Source of the DNA: Plutella xylostella
Lineage: Eukaryota > Arthropoda > Insecta > Lepidoptera > Plutellidae
NCBI RefSeq assembly: GCF_932276165.1
Contig: NC_063992.1
Coordinates: forward strand, 11,728,001 to 11,792,000
Length of the DNA: 64,000 nt
Direction of reading: 5' to 3'
Both the position numbers and the translations under genes were made by a program. Position 1 is the stretch's first letter, and each line of letters starts with the position of its first letter. The notes beneath the pieces were generated by a model that saw only the letters and a list, made by a program, of their open reading frames with translations, was not told the origin of the DNA and made no database searches. Shown in pieces: positions 1 to 14,885 of the stretch.

Positions 1-3000
1 GCTCATGTTAAAATAAAAGGCTCTTTTTATTTTACTTCTTACCTACACATCAAGTTAACACGAGATAAATAACCAGGTTTCCCTTAAAAATAAGTAGTAA
101 TTTGCCGGGTGTCCCTGTTGGGCGCGAACTTATTACATAAAGCAAGAACAATCAGTAAGCCAGCCCCCCCCCCCCCCTCCCTCCTGGGCGCCGCCGCCGC
201 CGCGGGGATCAGTGGGACTCGCACTTGTTCCACAACACTTACACTTAGGGAGTGCGCCTATTGCCGGGAAAGAGCAGTTTTTTTATCACGTCGTGATTTA
301 TTTTTTGCTTATAATAGCCGTGAATTATTTTGTATATAAGTATTTAATACATAATTTGACTAAATTAAAAAAAATATAAGAAGCATTGTATGAAAATTTT
401 GAATAACTTTATAAAAATTATCACTGATGTGATTGAGAATTAATAATCAGCTGTGCAGATTTATTGCGTATGGTCAAGACTGTGATATTCAGAGGTGATA
501 CACAGGCTAGCCACCAACTATCACTTTACATGATGTAAATTGATAAATATTCTCGATACAGGTGAGTGGAGATGAGCTGGCGAGCGCGGCGCGGGTGTAG
601 CGCGGCCATTAGTCGCGGGTGTACCGCCGCCGCCGCCGCCGCCGTGTGTGATGTATGTGTCTCGAGCGACCGCTGCGCGGGTGCGGTCGCGCAATGCCGA
701 CACTTCACCAGGAACAAGCCTCACGGAGTAAAACTGATATCACTTGGTGTCTGACACCGACATACCACACGATGACGCCGTGAAACGACGCAGCGCCAGG
801 TATAATTGTCGACGCGATACGCAGCACTCCAGTGGCATTTACCGCGCTGACGTTGAGATCACTGCCGTGCAACAACGCAGCGCTGCCACACCGCCCGAGT
901 GGCATTACTCTAATCCGTCAATGGACATGAGTCTAACATAAGCTAACATATTCCAAGATTATTGGATTTGAGTTAGTTAGTGGTTGGGTTCATAGGTTGA
1001 GGGCATGTTGCAATTGTTGCTAGAAGTACGTAGATATAAGCTCTTCATTTGCGAATCGCATCTTGTGTAAGACTAAATAAGGATATTTCTTAGAATCAGA
1101 TTGATTTACTCTTAAACATAGACATTTACTCTACACTTGTGCTGATATAGCAGTGAATACACATTTGACCAACTCTTCATTTGTTTCTGGCCATTGTTAT
1201 AATTAATAATAAAAATAATCCGCTTCGGTCTCTATCATCGTTCATAATGTATCACCTCCACTACAACCACTATATTATATTTATAAAGTATGTATTTATA
1301 TACCTTAAATCATCTGTCGGACACCCATAGTACTCGTACGTCAATAGTCAGTTCGGTCTCCAATGATCATGTCAACAATATGTTAGACGGATGTCCCCAG
1401 ATATTAAATTTATTAGGTAGGTATATGCATATGTGTCTTAATTGATAAAATATTAATATTTGCGTAATTTCTTCCACATACTGTACCTTCTCTAACCCTG
1501 TGACAGAGAGATGTTACTTTAGGAACTTTTCAAATTTAGATAAACGGCAGTTCACTTTTCTTTACATTTTCCACTAATAGCACTTTTTGGGCTTCCCGGG
1601 AGTGAAGCGGATAATATATGGCTTCTGATATAAGAATAAGTTTCCGTCACGGCATGATATCCACTGACTCTTCGTTGTCAACTGGGCGCGGGGGGCCAGG
1701 GTTGGCCGGGCACTACATAAAAAAATATTATCAAGTTAAAAATATTGCAATGCTTGCTTGAGCCGCAAATAATAGAAATAAAACCGCTTTCGATCAATTA
1801 ATTTTAATTGTAAAATATATTCCTTTGCTGTAAACAAAATAGGTCTCAAAATTATTTAGGCAACCTTTTCCCCAGTTTTTTTTTTCAGGATCAGTGAAAA
1901 TGATATGAAATGTTAAGAAGTAAGTACATTATAAGATTTTAATTTTCCGTAGGTAATTTGTATTTTCATAAAGAATTTTGTAAATATCGTATATATGAGG
2001 TTATTATATTTAGCTTTCGCTTAGTAACCCACCATAGCTCCTTGCTCGTGGCTCCAGGACAGTCGAGGGGGCCGAGAGGGGCGCGGGGGGCGCGGGGGGC
2101 GCGGGGGTGAAATTCTTAAGCAAATTTCCCGCCCTGTAGCTGTACTTGACCCGCAGCACACAACGCAGGTAAATACTCCACAGTATAAATAGCCATTTTA
2201 ATTAAAGCTCAAGAGGTATTTTTGGAATGTTTCAAGAATGAAACTTTGTCGTTGGCTGAGCTAGGTGTAAAGATTTTGGTAGAGTCCAAAATTCCTGTGA
2301 TGTACAGATTACTTTTTAGCTAACTTTGAAATTTAATAATATTTATTTCTGAATTCTAGCTTAGACATCTACGTGACACATTTTAATTCTGTGCGTAATA
2401 ATTAGATTCGTGAATTATTCTTCATTTGGGTGAATGCACTGATATTTATTCCTTCAAAGTGTCACCTTAATGAATTAATAAGAGACTTTATCAGAACCAA
2501 AGTAACGAGCGAAGACCACAAAGAGCGGATTCGTCCACGACTCACTGTACCACTCAGTACTCACTGTATTTTATTTTAAATTGGTTTAGCTCCCGAGTCG
2601 ATTGTCGGTGTGAATTTATGCGGCCATCTCATTTTCTCATCAGCAAAAGTGGCTTAAGCCATCTCATTCAGGTTGGCTCACCTCATCAGTGAATTGAATT
2701 TGGTTGTAAGTCTGCAGCCGGCGCGCTCCCGTCGCTCCGGGTAGCTCAACGCTCCGCTCACAAGAAAAGCAAACTCTTTTTAAGCACCATTGTTGCTCGT
2801 AGGTATAAATTATTCCGCCTTATATTTTGAGGGCGAAACGATTCCTTCGATCCGTAAGTAAAGTGCCTGAAGCTATTATTCACGGCGGAATTTCTTAAAT
2901 GAAAGTGAAATTCCCCGCGGCAGATCAATGTCCCGGCCTCTTGCGAACTGCCAGATATAAGGACTGGTGGCGCCGCCGCCGCCGCCGCCGTGCACCCGCA

Positions 3001-4134
3001 AGCCCGCAGGCGGCCGGGTCGCCGGTGCACCGGGCTGGAAAAAAAGACTCACATTGTATAGAGTTTGCAAACTTTCATTGTGATATCCAAATAATACTTT
3101 ACTCATTAGAACACAGTACTGTGTTCGTTTACAGTTGTTTAAAAAGTTTATCTGACTAAAACTGTAAACACAATATTAATTAGTTATGTAGGTGTACGGA
3201 GATAAGTAGTTGTCGGGAGAACTAATAACGAGGTAGGAGCGGGATGCGCCGTGAGCCGCTAGTGATGCGCCGCGGCGACGCTTCGGCTCACATCCCTGCA
3301 GCACGGCCGCAGCGGCCGCCTGCATGGAGACTGGGCAGTACCGCCCAACTTGGCACGGGACATGCGACAGTCTTTCGCCTATTTATAAAGAATAAACACT
3401 ACACAACATCCATTATATTATCTTCATACGTGATCGTGTAATTAAGGAATGCATTAAACTAGCCGAAGCTATAGAGCACGGAGGTGTTTATCGTCGACGG
3501 CCGTGAGTACTCGTGAGCTCGCGTCTCGCAAACTTGTATAATTTAGTGCTCGAGACCGGAGCCGCTAGTTCCTAGTCCCCGAATAGATCATATAAGTAGC
3601 GATTTAACTATGAAACTTGCTCGATAAGATCATTTACAATTATTGTGAACAAATCCCTTGAATAAGAACATAGTGAAATATTATGTACACTCTGTGCTTT
3701 CAATCGGTATAGGTACCTACATTAATGAAGTGATTGATTCATTTGTTATTATGTAGGTATGTTGTCCTGTTTGTATATATGAGTTAAAAAAACACTTACT
3801 TTGCTTAGCAAGACTATTTATACTTAGGTAGTAAGTTCGTCCGTATGCAAACGTAGCGGTCCACCAGTCAGCAGACTAAAATAGTAACGAATAATAATTA
3901 ATAGAATAATGAAATATGTCTGGTCTGGTATAATAAATTGATATAACTACTACGTGAAGTTCCTGAAATAGACCTCGGAGTATTTCTATTCCGCCGTCGG
4001 CAAAGTTGGACGTGGTTGTTAATTTTGTTTAGTCTGGAGGAGCGTGGAGTGTCGAGTCGCGGCGGCGGCGGCGGCGGGCGGCGGCTAGACCACACACACA
4101 GCCTCTGATGTCACTGCGCCGGCTACAGGTTGCA
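1..4134. other. Intergenic or 3' flank, no supported gene
   Basis: AT-rich with scattered GC islands. CCG runs at 624-644 and 2970-2990, a C-run at 166-178, and GGGGCGC repeats at 2075-2108. All open frames are short and without homology. Confidence 0.55.
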
Positions 4135-4722
4135 AAAACCGGCCAAGTGCGAGTCGGGCTCGCGCACAAAGGGTTCCGTAGTAAGCACAATAACTTAACC
4201 AAAATTACAGTTAAATCAACCTATCTCAAAAACTATAAGAGATACTTTGATCAAACCAAAAATCGTTGAAAGAGTTAATTAGCATGCATCACCTCTATTT
4301 TTTTTAGAATTTTATACCCCGTAGTTATAAAAATAGAGGGGGGGGGACATACTTTTTACGACTTTGAGAGCTGATATCTCAAAAACCGTTCACTTTAAGA
4401 AAAATGTTTTTTAGAAAACTTTATATCATTTTAAAAGACCTTTCCATTGATACCCCACACGGGTATGTACATCGAAAAAAAAAATTTCATCCCTCAGTTA
4501 CATGTATGGGGGGCCCCACCCCCAATTCTTTTTTTTACTATTTAGTGTCATATTTTTGTAGCGGTTCATACAACACATATTCCCATCAAATTTCATCACT
4601 GTAGTACTTATAGTTTCCGAGTAAATCGGCTGTGACAGACGGACAGACGGACAGACGGACAGACGGACATGACGAAACTATAAGGGTTCCGTTTTTGCCA
4701 TTTTGGCTACGGAACCCTAAAA
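4135..4722. mobile_element. Common lepidopteran dispersed repeat with AGGGTTCCGT ends
   Basis: Starts CCGGCCAAGTGCGAGTCGGG, includes AAGGGTTCCGTAGT near the left and TACGGAACCCTAAAAA at the right end, with GACGGACA repeats (4634-4669) just before. I recognise the pattern as an abundant repeat in moth and butterfly genomes; its superfamily is not clear to me. Confidence 0.75.
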
Positions 4723-5694
4723 ACAATACTACCGAAACATTGTAATAAACTATAAATAATTTGAGTAAATGTTTATTGGTGTGGTGACTAGATTAGTACT
4801 TGTAATATAATAGGAGGGATAGAATCATCACTGTATCAAATTTCAGTAATTTCACAGGCCATCATACGACAATCAGATTGTGAGTTTGGTAGGTACTTTT
4901 AAAATAAGTAAGTACTTAGGTTTGTCAGTTGTATTTTTCCGGCCTAAATAATTCTAGTAATTAAACAGAAGAAACAAGCTTAACAACGAAGAGCAGAAGA
5001 ACAAGCAAGATAAACACGAAATCTACAATAAATGTTTTGTAATGATCACTTCAGATTTTCAGATAAGTATTTTTATTCAAAATCAAAACAAGCGCAAAGA
5101 TCCTAAATTAAGTTTATCTGAAAAGCTCCTTATATTTAGGCCTAAGCCTCTATAATGTAAGGTTTTAGAGGAAAATATATAAATTTTGGCGCTTCTCAAA
5201 GAAGTCTGGCTTTGTTGCAGCGCTGGCCCAGCGCGGGCCGCGGGCCGCTTGTACCAGCGTGTCGATGTCGGTGACACACACTAGCTACCAGCGTTTTTAC
5301 CGCAGTTAAAATAAACCAGTCAGAATATCGGGTAACCAGTATCTTAACCCATTAACAATAAATAAAGAACGGAATAATAATTAATGGGTAGATGTACAGC
5401 GTCAACATCACGTGAACTTAATGCTAAAAACATTATGTATCGGTCAACCTACATGATGAAGAACCTACAGGAGGTTCAGGAGAAGAAAGTACAAGCTTTA
5501 CAGTACTTATGCAATTTTTTCATACACAAAGTCCACTAGCGGAGTATTGAACAATGAACAACCATTGTGTCGTTAGACGTTCTTGTCCTAAGTCATAATT
5601 AGACTTTGACCCTTTTGATACTAGCAGATTTTAAATAGTATAAAATTAAATTGGTATTGTTATTGTACCTGTAACTAAATAGCTCGTAACTCAT

Positions 5695-5835
5695 CTTTAT
5701 CCACCAACAAAGGTTGGCTGGAAGAAATTGCTTTTTTTCAATAAGCCCGCCATTGTATGCTTTTACTGCCTTTTTCAATTGTTGTGTATTTATTTTATGT
5801 TTCTGTATACAATAAAGTGTTCAAATAAATAAATA
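5695..5835 (+). mobile_element. LINE 3' tail
   Basis: AAAGGTTGGCTGGAAGAAAT, GCCCGCCATTGTATGC, then a T-rich stretch and ACAATAAAGTGTTCAAATAA with (AAAT)n, the usual 3' end of Jockey/CR1-type elements in Lepidoptera. Only ~140 bp remain. Confidence 0.7.
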
Positions 5836-6494
5836 GATGTACTGAAATGGTACAACGTCAACCTTCGGACTTCTTTTGCTATAGTTACCTCAAGCCGACT
5901 GCTGCCCGAGGTCAACGTTGTGGATCTTGACAGCAATAACTTATTATTACTATTATATTCCGACTAGCTAAACCATTCACCATGGTGACAAACCAGCTCT
6001 GGTGTTTGTCACCAACACACTAAGAAGAAGTATTGGTGGTCCGCGGGCCGCGGCCGGGCGCCCCTGCGCTCGGGAGGCTGAGCTACGGCGCGGTCCACAC
6101 ATAAATTACCGCGGAACGAATTCCCTAACCCGCAGCATTACCATAAAACGTATACTTTTAGTTATTCGAGTGTAATTAATTTGAACACACACTTGAGTGA
6201 TAAGGGTTTCAATTTTACCTTCCCAATAATTTCAGTTAATTAACTAAACTCTGCTTTAACGATTATTATAAATTGTACTCCTGAGGGTCAAGTTTCATGG
6301 ATGCTAACGGAAAAAAATAATAAAAATATTTTTAATAACTTTACATTATAAAGAAGTATAATTTTACTAATTTATTCTTCAAGTTCCTACTTTACTGTGC
6401 TTATTGAAACAAATAAACACGGTTCAAACAATTTCATACAATAGAAAGTGGTTTTCTACTGAACTACCCATTATAATAATATAATATGTAATAT

Positions 6495-6735
6495 GTGGGG
6501 ACACCTTACACACGGCCATCCGACCCCAAGCTAGGCAGAACCTGTGTTATGGGTTTCGGACAGCTGATATATTTACACAAATACATAGATAGATAGATAC
6601 TAAATATAAATATCAACACCCAAGACCCGAGTACAAATATCTGTGTTTAAACAAATATCTGCCCCAGCCGGGAATCGAACCCGGGACCTTCGGCTCAGTA
6701 GTCAGGGTCACTAACCACTACGCCATTCGGTCGTC
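6495..6735 (-). mobile_element. tRNA-headed SINE (family A)
   Basis: The minus strand begins GACGACCGAATGGCGTAGTG with box B GGTTCGATTCC, body with the (ATCT) run and a tail of the type at 37533. Box A resembles Asp/Glu tRNA. Not a tRNA gene, because the body continues beyond the T arm. Confidence 0.9.
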
Positions 6736-8103
6736 ATTTAGAGTCTATAATAAATAAATAATTATTATAGTTCTGTGTAAGTTTCCGTGTGTGTGATGCC
6801 GGAAGTGTTACGAGTACAGTATGCAATGGGGCACATGGCACATTCGTCAGTTGTCAAAAACAATCACTCCTATAGCAATTTTGCTGGAACCTGTTTGAAC
6901 TTCAGTTAACTAGGTTGGTGGCCCTTTTTGGCACAGGTATAACCAATATGACTGTAGGTGTAGAGGTATACAGTACTGGAATATAAACACCTAGTAAACA
7001 TTTTTAAACTATATTTATGATTACGGACCAAAAAAAATTGCTAGATTTTACAATACATACTCGTATAAAGAAGTTTAATTACAACTGGTTCCGGCAGCGC
7101 GAGCTCCATCAAGTAGCACCTCACTGGAGTTATTATAAAACATGACAATGCATAATTATTCCTATTAAATTATATATTTTATACTTAATTGAACTAAGAC
7201 TCAATTCTGCCGTTCCGTGAGCGATAGTGATTTATAGAACCGCTGCAAATGAGTTTATTTCATGTCGCAGTATAAAAAACTCCAAGTAAGTATTTATAGC
7301 AAATACACATACTTTTCCAATGATGTATAAATACTCGAAGAAATCCGATTACGCAAGCATTTTGCTTCTGTACTAATGACACAAAAAAGCGAAATGAAAT
7401 AAGTATGTAACATATTTTTGGCATCACGATACTCGACTATTTCCTGAGCCGGATAACGAGCTCAGGTCAGGACACTCGGGATGAGTTCGCACCGTAAATT
7501 ATTATACAAATAATTACACACACACTTTCAAATTTATGTTATTCATAAATTAGGTAAGTAGGTACTTAAAACAGTGAAAAAAAGAGTTGTAGTCGTGATT
7601 ATCAACTTGTAATGTACCAAAATTTATTTTTACATATATACCAAAGTAAGTGTATTACATTACGCTCCTTGAATCGAGTATTGCTTATCGTTTCCTTCTA
7701 GAACTTTAGTATAATTTATTGTTTTTTGTCGTGACCCACTGCGCCATTCTGATATGGAAGTTGACTGTAATCTCCATCGGCAGTTAGTGTGGTGTGCAGT
7801 GTTACGTGATCACGTGATGGTATCGCTGGGAGTAAAAGCTGTTGGTCATTCAAGGTTTGTGGAGTCATAACTTCCCTAATCCTTCCCGTGGTGCCTATTC
7901 TGTACGCTTAGTTGCATTTTCCTTGTCGGTAGACAAAACTAAATAATAGGTATGTATTCGATAAAAAAAACAGCATGAGGATATAAATTTATGTTATTAT
8001 TATGATATAAATAACAAACCAAAATAGTTTAATGGTAATCGAACAGAGAAATCTCATTTGAACAACGGTCATCACTGCTATAGCGTGCTATGCCGTAGTA
8101 GCT

Positions 8104-8158
8104 ACGCCGTAGTAGCTACGCCGTAGCAGCTACGCCGTAGCAGCTACGCCGTAGCTCG
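8104..8158. repeat. 15-bp palindromic minisatellite
   Basis: GCTACGCCGTAGTA/GCTACGCCGTAGCA repeats about four times; each unit contains CTACG and CGTAG and can fold. Confidence 0.8.
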
Positions 8159-8583
8159 TAGGCATTATTTTGAAACTTCTTCTACACAATGTCCAATAGA
8201 GCAGCACTCCAGTATTCCCCCCGGTCCCACTGAGTGCCGCGCGAGGCACGCAATGTCGTGCGGCAGGTACGTTGTGGTTTAAAACGCAATTAAAAGTATA
8301 TTTACTCTTTGCTGATTGGTGGAGCGCTGATGCTCCCTCGGGGGTGCTCAGTGCCGGCGATTACTGCTAATGATATTCAACTGTTCCGTTTGTGGGCCAC
8401 AGAGCCTAAGTTAAAATACCAATAGAAAACATATCAATTGGGTTTTCTGATAATTATCTTGCAGGCGTAACTGTAAGTAGCTTTTCAAAAGTAGCCTTGT
8501 TTTAATCTAGGGTATCAGCTTATTACTATTATATGACAAATTAAAAAAAATGGTTCAGATGTTTTCTTGTAAATATTATTATA

Positions 8584-8807
8584 CACTCACGGGCAATGAA
8601 AAGATTCCACTAAGAAAATCACCAAATTACTTCTAAACGGAAAAAGCTAGCCTAATGAGGAGTACATTTAATTTTAACATAGCATTAGGATATTACCAAT
8701 TAAAAACAGTAACACTTTGTTAAAATTTCCTACCAAATGTTTAAAAAAATTGAGGCTGTTTGTTGTCAGCATTTTGCAAATGGAACTGTTTCTTTGCCCG
8801 AGAGTGT
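8584..8807. mobile_element. Tc1/mariner-type MITE, ~224 bp
   Basis: CACTCACGGGCAATGAAA and, as complement, CACTCTCGGGCAAAGAAA form imperfect terminal repeats with TA flanks. Confidence 0.75.
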
Positions 8808-8808
8808 A

Positions 8809-8993
8809 TAACGACGCGATGTTACAAACATTCACGTTTATAAATATTAGTGAGATGTCATGAGTAGCTCAGAATAAAAGCCTTGTATTAATTAATTATC
8901 ATAGTCAGCAGTCAGTTTGTGATTTATTTCAGTAAGTATAAAATGATTTTACAATGCATTGTGTGTTTGTTTATGTGTGTGTGATAGTGTGTG

Positions 8994-9024
<31 letters not shown>

Positions 9025-11379
9025 CTGCTGGTTGGTTGTGTATAATTGGACGTTGTCGGCTCATACAACCGGCAATACAATAATTGACCGATCCGTTATA
9101 CCGGATAGGGTTTCAATTGCGATCAGACCGAAAGCATCTTGACATATTTGTACTTATCAGTTTTTCTCTTAGTTTATTTTTGTTGTTCTGATTACATCAA
9201 TTAGATAGAGTGTTCGGTGTGTCGGGTACATAATTGTCTGTATAAAATTCGTCTCCGTACAATCAGCGACTGCATACAAAATTGCCGGAGCGAGCCCGCG
9301 CCGCACGTGGGCGACGTAATTACACTTTGATTAAACTTGTACAGTGTATGTGCCTACATGTACCTGCACTTCAAATATTCACTTTAACACGACAACTTAG
9401 CTCCATTACCTCACCATGATTGAAATTAAGATACTTAAGTATTAAAAATGAACCTCATTACAATTTTAAATCCAAATTAAAACCTGTAAGCTCTTGCGTG
9501 CGTTTATCCAACCGATCTTTCTTATACTTCATGAAAGTCTAATACATATTCAGCTCATACAGACAATTGTATACGTGAGTGAGGAAATCTGAAGGAGTCA
9601 TGCCGCTGATGGAGAGATTCTGACCCTTATTGTGTAGGGGAGAGGGCGCCGGGCCGGCACTAGTACCCGGTGACGGATGGCCCCGCGCCCGCCGCCCGCC
9701 CCGCCGCCGCCGCCGCCGCCGCCGCCGCTTGCAGGCTCTCCGCAGATACTCCATTATTCAGTGTTTGCTTATTTACTCAGCTGATTAACCAAATAGGAAG
9801 CAATACGAATGATATCATGAACTCGTGATGAGGTTGGGATTACTCATTATTATTTTTATGCGTTTTCTTTTGCTGTGGGTAAGTACCTATCTGAATAAAT
9901 TCAGCTAAGTATCTCCTCGAGTAAAACTTACTGAAATCTAAAACAGGGCTCTACGGAAGGTGTATCAACAAAGATACAGCAGAGTGTGTATCATTCGGCT
10001 TATTTACTCATATGGCCTCTTCACTAACTTAAATCAGTTGGTAGCGGTCTGATAACGAAAACTAGCCATATTTAGTGATGGCGATACCTTATGGGTTGTT
10101 AAAGCGTGTTTATTAGTGTTTATAATTTGTGAATTCATTGAGTACTTACATGAAGAATAGTAGAAGAAAGTACATGAAGAATTGCTAATATCATTTTAAC
10201 ACAAATCCATAATCTAACTGCAATCTGTGTATAATCAAAATACCAAATAGAACTGTTGCAAAATAATTTAAAACAATTTAAATCATGACCTCAAACGCAT
10301 CAGTCAGCGGGCCGCCGCCGCCGCCGACGCCGCCGCCGCCCCGCGCTGTCAGACAGACTCCGCGAAATTAAATTTTCTGCACACATTCTCTCCTCACAAC
10401 ATTTGAAAGAGTATAATACGCAATGCATCACACACACTCGCACATTACACAGTAATGGCTGTACACATATTACGAGACGGTGGAATGTATAATATAATTC
10501 GGCGGAGCGCCGCTCTGCAGACACAATGCGTGGCTGTACACTATGTAAACGAGCGCGAGTCACATTTGTGTTATTATTATAAATAATTGAGCATTAAGCC
10601 GGCCATTGTTCCCGCCCCGGGAGGAGCCCGCGTCCGGCGAGCGTCACATACTTCCTCGCTACACAGGTATTTCCTGAATAGCATATGATATAACTCAATG
10701 AAAATAACAATAAAAATTAAAAACGGTGATACAGATCCTCAATTATCACGTCAATAAAATCTATAAGTACTCAGAAGGATCAAAATGCGTCTATGAAATC
10801 CTTTCACATAATTTAATTAGATATAAGTGATTATGAAAGAACATGGAAAGATTTTTCAGTGCTAAAACTATAACTTGTGCCATTTATTATAAGCACTAAG
10901 CGGGGTTTACACGATCCGTGAGTATATTTCCCGAAAGGGAAAGCTAGACCTGCTTAACTCGTTATTTTTTATTAAGTAAGTACTATTTGTTATTATCACA
11001 TTTTTTTCATACAAATTTAATAATATTCCAACGAGCGTTTCATTAATTACGAGTTTGGATTCGACCGCCATTTCCTAATAAATTACACTCAAATTCAGTT
11101 CAATTTGCCACTCTTTTGTCGACTAATTAGGCGATGCCTTTGATTCCAGTTGAATTATTAATTAGCCTCGCTCTCGTCGGGACCACCTTTGAAGTTTCTG
11201 ATGGAAGTTCCTCAACTTTAAAAATACAATACGTAAGTACTTTTTGATCAAATTATTACGCTCGAGAGCACTCGCCATGATGAAGCGAAGAAAGCTCGTT
11301 AGCAAATGGGATTCCCTACATTCTACAAGAATCGCAAAAACGCAAATATGTGCATATTTTCTAACCGGCTCAACATCAT
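8809..11379. other. Intergenic, microsatellites only
   Basis: A GT run at 9005-9022 and CCG runs at 9701-9728 and 10312-10340. No gene recognised. Confidence 0.5.
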
Positions 11380-11625
11380 CATCATCAGCCCGTAATCATC
11401 AACTGCTTCCAAGCTTTGCTCCACTACACTCTATCTGTCCTCCGCCTTTCTTACCTCCAGCCAATACCGGGTCTGCTGTTCTAAAATGACGTGTGACGTT
11501 TCATTAACTGACGGATGATGCCGATGGGTGCAGCGGGCCGGAGGGCGTCCCACGCCACTCTTACCAGTGCGTGGTGTCCACTCACACTCGTTCACACGGC
11601 TCAGTGAGTACATGGTGAAACATGA
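11380..11625 (-). mobile_element. RTE-like LINE fragment
   Basis: The minus strand encodes WTPRTGKSGVGRPPARCTHR, the same peptide block as WRPRTGKRRVGRPPARWTDD in the RTE end at 50390. The ATCATCATC at 11378 may be its tail. Confidence 0.65.
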
Positions 11626-11629
11626 GACA

Positions 11630-13930
11630 ATAATGATGAAAGTTTAAGCAGGAGCAGTGGTGTGCGCGGCGCGGTGGGCGGGGTAGGTACTGGCGGGTAG
11701 GTGCTGGGCGGGCTATTATCCGCGGAAATTGAGAATTTCCCGCGACTAACTACTTCCAAACTGCAGCCGCCGCCGCCGCCAGGCTTCACTCTTGATGCTC
11801 AACCATTTTTCGTTATACTTAAGTTTATATTTTAAAGTCACGTGTTTATAATGGAGGTTGTATCGCAAGGTTTTGGCTCGATTGTCTTGTACGTCCAGTG
11901 TTTGACCTCGTCACGAGTGGCCACTTCGGCAGATGGCTCGGGGCTCCGCGGTGTCTGCCCCCGGACAGTCATACAAATATTTATTGATAACGGTAAATTA
12001 AGACGGATAAATTCAGCAGAAAGTTTCTGAGTGTCCCCGCCGCCTACTACTCACATGCAGGTACGCTCATCTGTAGTGTGTGTGTGCGTGTCTCGGCTGT
12101 AAACTACAATACGGAACTGTCTGTGCTCACGTCTCAAACTTATCTTTCACCGAGATATTTAAGGAAATTGTTTAAGTTTAGTACCTATACGAAACTTATT
12201 TAAAAGTGCTACATGAACATGCACTGAATATAAGGTAAGCGCAAGTAAACCGGCTACTGATAATGTGAGCCGAAGATAATGTATATGATTAGGTATGCTA
12301 TGCTAGATGTCTGCAATGAGTGAGTGAGTGGTGAACTCGACTCAAAGACAGAAGCAGTCGCTTGTAGCCACTTGACCCGCGCCGCCCCGCACCCCGCGCC
12401 CCGCGCCCCCCGCACCTCATGCTCTCCGCTTTGACACAAAGCTTCTTTGTATCTAATAAAAATGATGTGCTAGCCTTTTATTTTATATCGTTTTATATTT
12501 AGACGCAGTACCTACATGATTGCTGTTGCTACTCGTGAATGGAACCTACACTTATATCGCTCAAGGATCCACTAGTACCTAACTACCTACTTAGGAAACT
12601 AGTTGTTAATAATTTAAGAAAGGGTGAACTTCTTATCTAATGAAAATAATTTATTGATGCTTACCATTTCCGCCTCTGCGATGTAAAATGAGACTGCTGC
12701 GAGATACCCTACACGAAATTGAAATTCGTCCGTGTAATGGCGCCCCTGCCATAGCGAACTGAAAAGAATTTATATAACCTGTATCCTACCTAAGTACTTA
12801 CCCTATAGGTGTTGTTTAGGTATGACACGAGCGCGAGCAGGGGGCCCGCGCTCGGGGGTCGTAATTAATGCCGGCGCCGAGCCGCTATATCTCTGCATTA
12901 CGCGCTACAAATCCCTTCCCTCCTAATAATTGAAAAGAAATTGTTCTTTCCTCCATTACCACAGCTATATACGATGATACGCACTGGCGGGGCGTTCCCC
13001 AACCCATAATAAGGTAACGCTAATACGCTTCTCGGCTGAACCATTACAGCCACCACGGATGATTTGCTTGTCGTTCAGTTTCGCAAAGTAAAAATATATT
13101 TTGTCGAATTGAGGCGCTTTACTGACGTTACTGAAACTTGTTGCAGCCCGCTCGGGGAGAAGGGGCAAGACGGTTACCTACATGGAGTAGGGGTGGTCCT
13201 AGCTGCGGCCAGCTGAGCAGGGGGAACTAGCGGCCAGCAAGGCGGGTCGAAGGACTCCACGTCAGTAAGTCTTACTTATTGAGAATCGGTGTTGCTCCGT
13301 TCTCAACTGTACGCTGTATACGTCGTTACTGCAGTTACATTTTAACTGAATAAGTATAACATTACGGTACTTTATGGATACTATGTCGCCCACAGCAGCC
13401 CAGGGAGTATTCCGCCTCCACTAGTCTTCATGAATATAGTAGGTGGAGGGTGAGTACTGAGTAGTCAAGTGGGTGTGTCGCGCGCTGCCGCTGTAGGATG
13501 TCGTTATTCCCCGAAATTGCTGACATTAACCATTGTTACGACTTACGACTGTGTTCATTTAAATAACCACTATACTGTCAACGAGTCAGGTTAGTCGATA
13601 TTACATTATAATACTCGTTATAATGTTTTGTAGGATTTTTTTGATAGCTTGGTAGGCGTAGGTGAAAGCAAATCAGAGGGTATGTAAAACAAAACTACTC
13701 AAATAGAACAGACACCAAATTTAATAGATATAAGTTCATCTATAATATACACGATTAAATTTATACTACTTGTAAACAGTCATACTTATGTTTGTATAGA
13801 TACGATAGGTAGAGGAATTTCAATGACTAGACTATTCCGAGAGTGGTCGCCCACGCGGCGGCCGAGGACAGAGAGGACAGAGAGGCCAGCAGAGGACCGA
13901 AGCGGGCTCCTCCGGGCAGGGGCCCAGGCG
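11630..13930. other. Intergenic, no recognised gene
   Basis: A CCG run at 11766-11780, and GC-rich stretches near 12375-12415 and 12830-12885. No supportable ORF. Confidence 0.5.
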
Positions 13931-13938
13931 CCGGTACC

Positions 13939-14070
13939 ATCAGAAGGGCTAGCACGGGGCGCAAACTTAGACGTGACCAATGTTTGCTCAAATCGCGCAG
14001 CCTCAAGAGCGAGCCCGACTGAGAACTTTTTCCACGTCTTAATTACGCCCCGTAGTAGCTCTTCTGAACA
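13939..14070. mobile_element. Fold-back MITE, family F2
   Basis: CAGAAGGGCTAGCACGGGGC at the left and CGCCCCGTAGTAGCTCTTCT at the right are inverted partners; interior CTTAGACGTGACC pairs with CCACGTCTTAA. The ORF overlapping it is therefore not a gene. Confidence 0.82.
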
Positions 14071-14885
14071 GCATCTGCGGCTGAAGCCAAATGCTGTTTA
14101 CTGATCTTGATGTAAACACGGCGTCAGAGTGTCAAGCGTCGCGCAAGTTATGAGCTCGACGAAACACGGACAATCAATGAGTGAGTGAAAGTGTCAGCGA
14201 GTCCCCGCCTCGCGCCTCGCCTCGCGACCCGCCTCGCGCCTCGCCGCCGCCTCGGACCGCGCGCCGCGGCGGCCGCCGACTCCACTGAAAACCTTAGCGC
14301 GAGAACACTTCTCGAATAAACGTCATACCAAAAATACTTCCGAAGATATACACATAGGTAACACAAAATTATCTGAATATTTTTCAGATTACAGACTAAT
14401 CAGTAAGTTTACTAACAAGACAACAAGTAAAGATTTTCAGTGAAGCCGTTCACCGCGGGCCGCTTCATCCCGTTATAAGTAGATTATGTAACAATAACAA
14501 TCAAAATAAACAAAAACAATCACGACTCAACAATGTGGCTTCACTCGGCACGTTTACACGATCAAACAAGGCCGAGAGTGAACACGTAAATAAATACAAA
14601 ATATATTAATTCCATTACCTAAGAACATGACTTGTGCTTGCAATAACATGGTATCTAGACAAGTTTAATAAAAAATACATTTTCAAGAAATATGAGCACT
14701 AACATAGGCAGTTATTTTGTTTATAAATAATTCAGTGATTGACTGATTGTACCTACTATTAACTTAATAATGTTGAAACAAGATGCATGACTACGACGTG
14801 ACTCTGTGCGACACGACACGCGGCCACTGCTCGGCAGAACAAGAGAACCTTACAATACAATGAAGCTCGATTGAGGGACACACGG

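Noticed and set aside
8954..9142. 62-codon ORF with Val/Cys repeats
   Set aside because: Translation of a GT microsatellite.
13823..14104. 93-codon ORF, plus strand
   Set aside because: Its second half is the fold-back MITE at 13939-14070; no domain or splice context.
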